Source: Flavobacterium hibisci | GTDB taxonomy: Bacteria > Bacteroidota > Bacteroidia > Flavobacteriales > Flavobacteriaceae | Reading direction: 5' to 3' | DNA: 64,000 nucleotides | Assembly (NCBI RefSeq): GCF_020026925.1 | Contig: NZ_JAIQDW010000021.1 | Location: forward strand, 1 to 64,000 | Translations under genes and position numbers: made by a program | Part shown: positions 60,179 to 64,000 of the stretch, piece by piece | Position numbering within the stretch: position 1 is the stretch's first letter | How the letters are laid out: each line of letters starts with the position of its first letter | The notes under the pieces: generated by a model | What the model saw: the letters and a program-made list of their open reading frames with translations, nothing else | What the model was told of the DNA's origin: nothing | The model's database searches: none

Positions 60179-61246
60179 ATGCAATCCATTCAAGCAAATA
60201 ATTATTTCGTACACTTTAACCAAAATGCATACGAAGTTTTAAACAACCATTTAAAAGAGAATAAATACTCTATTATTTTTATTATTGTTGATGACAAAAC
60301 AAATGAGCATTGTTTGCCTAAATTTTTGCCTTTATTAGAAACCGATTTGACAATTGAAATTATAGAATTTGAATCTGGAGAAGCCAATAAAAATATAGAA
60401 ACCTGTATTGAAGTATGGAATGTACTCACAGAATTAGGTGCAGACAGAAAATCCCTTGTTATTAATCTTGGCGGAGGTGTTGTGACAGATTTAGGCGGTT
60501 TTGTGGCTTCTACATTTAAACGCGGAGTAAATTTTATCAATATTCCAACCACTTTATTATCTATGGTAGATGCATCTGTTGGAGGAAAAACCGGAGTTGA
60601 TTTAGGAAATCTTAAAAATCAGATTGGTGTAATTAATGTACCTCAAATGGTTTTGATTGACACACAGTATCTTGAAACTTTACCACAAAGCGAAATGCGT
60701 TCCGGTCTGGCAGAAATGCTCAAACACGGTCTTATCTATGATGCTGCATATTGGAGACAATTTTTAGATTTACAATCCATAGATTACGCAGATTTTGATG
60801 AACTGATTTATCGCTCTATTGAAATCAAAAATGAAATCGTAATTCAGGATCCAACTGAGAAAAACATTCGTAAAGCATTAAATTTTGGCCATACTTTAGG
60901 ACATGCTATCGAAGGTTACTTTTTAGAAAGCGAATATAAAACAACATTGCTTCATGGTGAAGCCATTGCTGTGGGAATGATTCTGGAAAGTTATATTTCA
61001 TTACATAAAAACCTCATTTCAGCTGAAGAATATGCCGAAATCAAAACAGCAATTAAAGGTATTTATGATGATATAAAATTTGAAGAAGAAGACATCGAGC
61101 CGATACTAGAATTACTTATCCACGACAAAAAAAATGAGTACGGTTTAATTCAGTTTGCACTTATTGAAGGCATCGGAAAGATAAAAATTAATCAATCTGT
61201 TGAAAATAAATTAATTCTGGATGCGTTTCAGGATTATAAGTCTTAA
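60179..61246 (+). CDS. aroB: 3-dehydroquinate synthase
   Basis: 355 aa if the start is ATG 60179 (MQSIQANNYFVHFN), the start I expect from flavobacterial relatives; ATG 60143 would add 12 residues of no domain value. NAD-dependent AroB closes DAHP to dehydroquinate in the shikimate pathway. Seen are the NAD loop GGGVVTDLGGFVASTFKRG, IPTTLLSMVDASVGGKTGVD, the zinc ligands in MLKHGLIYDAAYWRQF, ALNFGHTLGHAIEGYF and LLHGEAIAVGMILE. A terminator was not clear before the next promoter. Confidence 0.94.
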   Translation: MQSIQANNYFVHFNQNAYEVLNNHLKENKYSIIFIIVDDKTNEHCLPKFLPLLETDLTIEIIEFESGEANKNIETCIEVWNVLTELGADRKSLVINLGGGVVTDLGGFVASTFKRGVNFINIPTTLLSMVDASVGGKTGVDLGNLKNQIGVINVPQMVLIDTQYLETLPQSEMRSGLAEMLKHGLIYDAAYWRQFLDLQSIDYADFDELIYRSIEIKNEIVIQDPTEKNIRKALNFGHTLGHAIEGYFLESEYKTTLLHGEAIAVGMILESYISLHKNLISAEEYAEIKTAIKGIYDDIKFEEEDIEPILELLIHDKKNEYGLIQFALIEGIGKIKINQSVENKLILDAFQDYKS

Positions 61247-61266
61247 ACTTTTTTTAAGTAAAAGCG

Positions 61267-61298
61267 TTGCATTAGGTATATATTATTTTTTACATTTG
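61267..61298 (+). promoter_or_regulatory. Promoter upstream of the speA leader ORF
   Basis: TTG (61267-61269), 21-nt spacer, TACATTTG (61291-61298), matching the Bacteroidota consensus. The expected start of transcription falls at about 61303, next to the ATG of a 59-codon frame, leaving about 235 nt of leader before speA. Confidence 0.55.
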
Positions 61299-61303
61299 CC
61301 ACA

Positions 61304-61483
61304 ATGAAAACAAACAACAGACAAAGACATTTCAGCTCTTACCGAAACCGCCTCAACAGTTCTTTATTAAGGATGTTGAACCGTTTTTACAATAGCAAAA
61401 GTCCGTTTTGTCTGGACGTTTTTTTATGTTCAAAGGCAGAGCACGAAAAACTGGAAATTGTATTTGCCAATATCAGGGTTTGA
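61304..61483 (+). CDS. Small Arg-rich ORF in the speA leader
   Basis: 59 codons from ATG 61304 to TGA 61481-61483. The product starts MKTNNRQRHFSSYRNRLNSS and carries seven Arg, six of them in the first 27 residues, with no recognised domain. The promoter just upstream would start RNA at about this ATG, so it would be read as a leaderless or near-leaderless ORF, 54 bp before arginine decarboxylase. An arginine-rich leader peptide that senses arginine would make sense here, but this is inference; chance is also possible. Confidence 0.4.
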   Translation: MKTNNRQRHFSSYRNRLNSSLLRMLNRFYNSKSPFCLDVFLCSKAEHEKLEIVFANIRV

Positions 61484-61537
61484 ATTAAGATTTAGAGACG
61501 TTTACTAAATTAAAATACATTCTAAATATTGGACTAA

Positions 61538-62941
61538 ATGAATACAAAATATTCTGACTTAATCAATCAAACATACTATTTTCCCCAGGAAGAGTTCAAA
61601 CTAAACAAAGACAACTTATTATTTCACAATATCGATTTGATGAAATTAGTTGAACAGTACGGAACTCCTTTAAAATTCACCTATTTGCCACAGATTTCTG
61701 AAAATATCAACAAAGCAAAAGCCTGGTTCAGAAAATCAATGGAAAAGAACAAATACGATGCAAAATATTACTATTGTTATTGTACAAAAAGCTCTCATTT
61801 TGAATACATTATGAATGAAGCTTTCAAAAACAATATTCACGTAGAAACATCATCTGCTTTTGACATTAATATTGTAGAAAATTTACTTGAAAATGGTAAA
61901 ATCAATAAAAGTACTTATGTAATTTGCAATGGATTCAAAAGGGACGAATATATTAGTAATATTGCAAGACTAATTAATAACGGACATAAAAATACTATTC
62001 CGATTATTGACAACTACGAAGAGCTTGATCTGCTTCAGGGAGAAATAAAAGGAAAATTCAAAATCGGAATCCGTATTGCGGCTGAAGAAGAACCAAAATT
62101 TGAGTTTTATACGTCAAGATTAGGTATTGGATATAAAAACATCGTTTCTTTTTATAAAAAACAAATTCAGGAAAATGACAAGTTAGAGCTTAAAATGCTT
62201 CACTTTTTCATTAATACCGGAATAAACGATACGGCATATTATTGGAATGAGCTGGTAAAATGTATCAAAGTATATATTGCTCTTAAGAAAGAGTGCCCGA
62301 CCCTTGATGGCCTGAATATCGGCGGCGGATTCCCTATTAAAAATTCACTTGCATTCGAATACGATTACCAATATATGATTGATGAAATTATCAATCAGAT
62401 TAAAATTGCCTGTGACGAAGCTGAAGTAGATGTTCCTAATATTTTTACAGAATTCGGATCATTTACAGTAGGAGAAAGTGGCGGCGCTATCTATCAGATT
62501 TTATATCAAAAACAACAAAATGACAGGGAAAAATGGAATATGATTGACTCGTCATTCATTACTACTTTACCTGACACATGGGCTATAAACAAACGTTTTA
62601 TTATGCTGGCGGTGAACCGCTGGAATGATACTTATGAGCGGGTTTTACTGGGAGGCCTAACTTGTGACAGCGATGACTATTACAATTCTGAACAAAATAT
62701 GAACGCCATTTATCTTCCTAAATACAACAAGGAAAAACCGTTGTACATTGGTTTCTTTAATACAGGAGCATATCAGGAAACTATTGGAGGATATGGAGGT
62801 TTACACCACTGTCTGATTCCACAGCCTAAACATATTTTAATTGATCGTGACGAAAACGGAATTTTAGCAACTGAAGTTTTCTCTGAACAGCAAACTTCTG
62901 ACGACGTTTTAAAAATTTTAGGTTATACTAAAAAAGCATAA
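61538..62941 (+). CDS. speA: Biosynthetic arginine decarboxylase (SpeA type, PLP)
   Basis: 467 aa, shorter than E. coli SpeA (658 aa) but of the fold III PLP decarboxylase class common in Bacteroidota. Features: YYYCYCTKSSHFEYIMNEAF, whose lysine (K in CTKS) would hold PLP; HVETSSAFDINIVENLLENG; KIGIRIAAEEEPKFEFYTSR; LNIGGGFPIKNSLAFEYDYQ (phosphate loop); and GGLTCDSDDYYNSEQNM near the end, with the conserved CDS cysteine. It makes agmatine from arginine. The next gene is a deoxyhypusine-synthase-like protein, which points to homospermidine or spermidine synthesis. Confidence 0.9.
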   Translation: MNTKYSDLINQTYYFPQEEFKLNKDNLLFHNIDLMKLVEQYGTPLKFTYLPQISENINKAKAWFRKSMEKNKYDAKYYYCYCTKSSHFEYIMNEAFKNNIHVETSSAFDINIVENLLENGKINKSTYVICNGFKRDEYISNIARLINNGHKNTIPIIDNYEELDLLQGEIKGKFKIGIRIAAEEEPKFEFYTSRLGIGYKNIVSFYKKQIQENDKLELKMLHFFINTGINDTAYYWNELVKCIKVYIALKKECPTLDGLNIGGGFPIKNSLAFEYDYQYMIDEIINQIKIACDEAEVDVPNIFTEFGSFTVGESGGAIYQILYQKQQNDREKWNMIDSSFITTLPDTWAINKRFIMLAVNRWNDTYERVLLGGLTCDSDDYYNSEQNMNAIYLPKYNKEKPLYIGFFNTGAYQETIGGYGGLHHCLIPQPKHILIDRDENGILATEVFSEQQTSDDVLKILGYTKKA

Positions 62942-63041
62942 AAAAAATCTGCAAATTAAAAGTTAATCGCTATAAAATTATTAATTTGCAGTATCCCCAA
63001 AAGGTTAAACTTTTTAATTCAAAAACAAAAAAACAAAAAAA

Positions 63042-64000
63042 ATGAAAGGACCAATCAGTCAGTTTATTGAAAAACATTACTTGCACTTTAACTCTGCTGC
63101 CCTGGTTGATGCTGCAAAGGCCTACGAACAGCAACTGGCAAACGGAGCGAAGATGCTGGTAAGTATGGCTGGCGCAATGAGTACTGCAGAAATTGGTAAA
63201 ATTTTTGCCGAAATAATCAGACAGGACAAAGTTCAGATTATTTCATGTACCGGAGCTAACTTAGAAGAAGACATCATGAACTTAGTAGCACACTCTCATT
63301 ACGAAAGAGTGCCAAACTATCGTGATTTGACACCGGAAGACGAATGGGCCTTACTTGAAAGAGGATTGAATCGTGTTACAGATACCTGTATTCCCGAACA
63401 TGAAGCATTCCGTCGTTTACAAAAACACATTTATAAAATCTGGAAAGATGCAGATGACAAAGGAGAACGTTATTTTCCGCATGAATTCATGTATAAAATG
63501 TTGTTATCCGGCGTTTTAGAAGAATACTACGAAATTGATTTAAAAGACAGTTGGATGTATGCTGCTGCCGAGAAAAATTTACCTATTATTGTTCCGGGAT
63601 GGGAAGATAGTACGATGGGTAATATTTTCGCATCATACGTGATAAAAGGAGATTTAAAAGCGTCAACAATGAAATCTGGTATTGAATACATGACATTCCT
63701 TGCTGACTGGTACACTAAAAATAGTGAAAATGGAATTGGTTTCTTCCAAATCGGTGGTGGTATCGCTGGAGATTTTCCAATTTGTGTAGTTCCAATGTTG
63801 TATCAGGACATGGAAATGCATGATGTACCTTTCTGGAGTTATTTCTGTCAGATTTCTGATTCGACGACTAGTTACGGTTCATATTCAGGAGCAGTTCCAA
63901 ACGAAAAAATTACCTGGGGTAAATTAGATATTAAAACCCCTAAATTTATTATTGAGTCGGATGCCACAATTGTTGCTCCGTTAATTTTTGCTTATTTATT
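63042..64000 (+). CDS. Deoxyhypusine synthase-family protein (3' end beyond window)
   Basis: Open from ATG 63042 to the edge (319 codons; family about 325-330 aa, so nearly complete). Typical segments are GPISQFIEKHYLHFNSAALV, KMLVSMAGAMSTAEIGKIFA, QIISCTGANLEEDIMNLVAH, PIIVPGWEDSTMGNIFASYV, GIGFFQIGGGIAGDFPICVV and KITWGKLDIKTPKFIIESDA, the last with the expected active lysine (TWGK). In bacteria such proteins are more likely homospermidine synthases or related polyamine enzymes than eIF5A modifiers, since bacteria lack eIF5A. Its place after speA supports that. Confidence 0.88.
   Translation, partial: MKGPISQFIEKHYLHFNSAALVDAAKAYEQQLANGAKMLVSMAGAMSTAEIGKIFAEIIRQDKVQIISCTGANLEEDIMNLVAHSHYERVPNYRDLTPEDEWALLERGLNRVTDTCIPEHEAFRRLQKHIYKIWKDADDKGERYFPHEFMYKMLLSGVLEEYYEIDLKDSWMYAAAEKNLPIIVPGWEDSTMGNIFASYVIKGDLKASTMKSGIEYMTFLADWYTKNSENGIGFFQIGGGIAGDFPICVVPMLYQDMEMHDVPFWSYFCQISDSTTSYGSYSGAVPNEKITWGKLDIKTPKFIIESDATIVAPLIFAYL

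Overview
The window is AT-rich chromosomal DNA from a member of the Bacteroidota, most likely a Flavobacterium. The supporting signs are type IX secretion (T9SS) parts and cargo (PorQ, PorP/SprF, type A and type B sorting domains), Bacteroidota-type promoters with a TAnnTTTG -7 box, a eukaryote-like type II glutamine synthetase beside a type III enzyme, fused IcmF, and Flavobacterium-style dispersed repeats. No rRNA, tRNA or CRISPR array was seen. The window opens inside a probable IS1595-family transposase and closes inside a deoxyhypusine-synthase-family gene.

Layout. 0.4-3.3 kb (+): a methyltransferase, an M23 peptidase and small secreted proteins. 3.4-9 kb (-): nucleoside permease, cmk, an L,D-transpeptidase-like protein, porQ, a DoxX-type membrane protein and DUF1599. 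9.1-10.6 kb (+): folP and a lipoprotein, convergent with an M48 protease. 11.7-14.5 kb (+): a TPR sensor kinase and its NarL/LuxR-type response regulator. 14.6-22.7 kb (-): a PorP/SprF-like protein and a 2394-residue HYR/FG-GAP surface protein with a type B sorting domain. 22.9-31.3 kb (-): a poorly characterised accessory island with a nonsense-broken repeat lipoprotein, a fragment of a second copy, two small related proteins, two related membrane proteins, a duplicated-domain secreted protein and a mini T9SS sorting-domain protein. 31.5-41.5 kb: T9SS cargo, divergent glutamine synthetases, TerC. 41.5-47.6 kb: esterase, AraC regulator and a tandem array of small secreted-protein cassettes. 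47.7-51.1 kb: small accessory genes. 51.2-64 kb: icmF, a Crp/Fnr regulator, pectate lyase, DUF4197, purU, proline dehydrogenase, aroB, and arginine decarboxylase followed by a deoxyhypusine-synthase-like gene (polyamine metabolism).

The strongest new signal is regulatory. Four minus-strand promoters between 22.7 and 31.4 kb share an 18-bp dyad (two copies identical) placed exactly 21 bp upstream of a TAnnTTTG -7 box. This puts the dyad centre near -41, the class II activator position. These promoters head the HYR/PorP operon and most of the unknown island, so the island and the giant surface protein look like one regulon. The convergent sensor kinase/response regulator at 11.7-14.5 kb is an obvious candidate controller, but that link is inference.

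A second signal is the array at 43.4-46.9 kb. Five copies of an upstream block keep an invariant 45-nt gap to a TAATTTAG-like core. The first copy has lost its gene (ATA where ATG should be). The divergent AraC regulator beside it is the natural candidate to read these sites.
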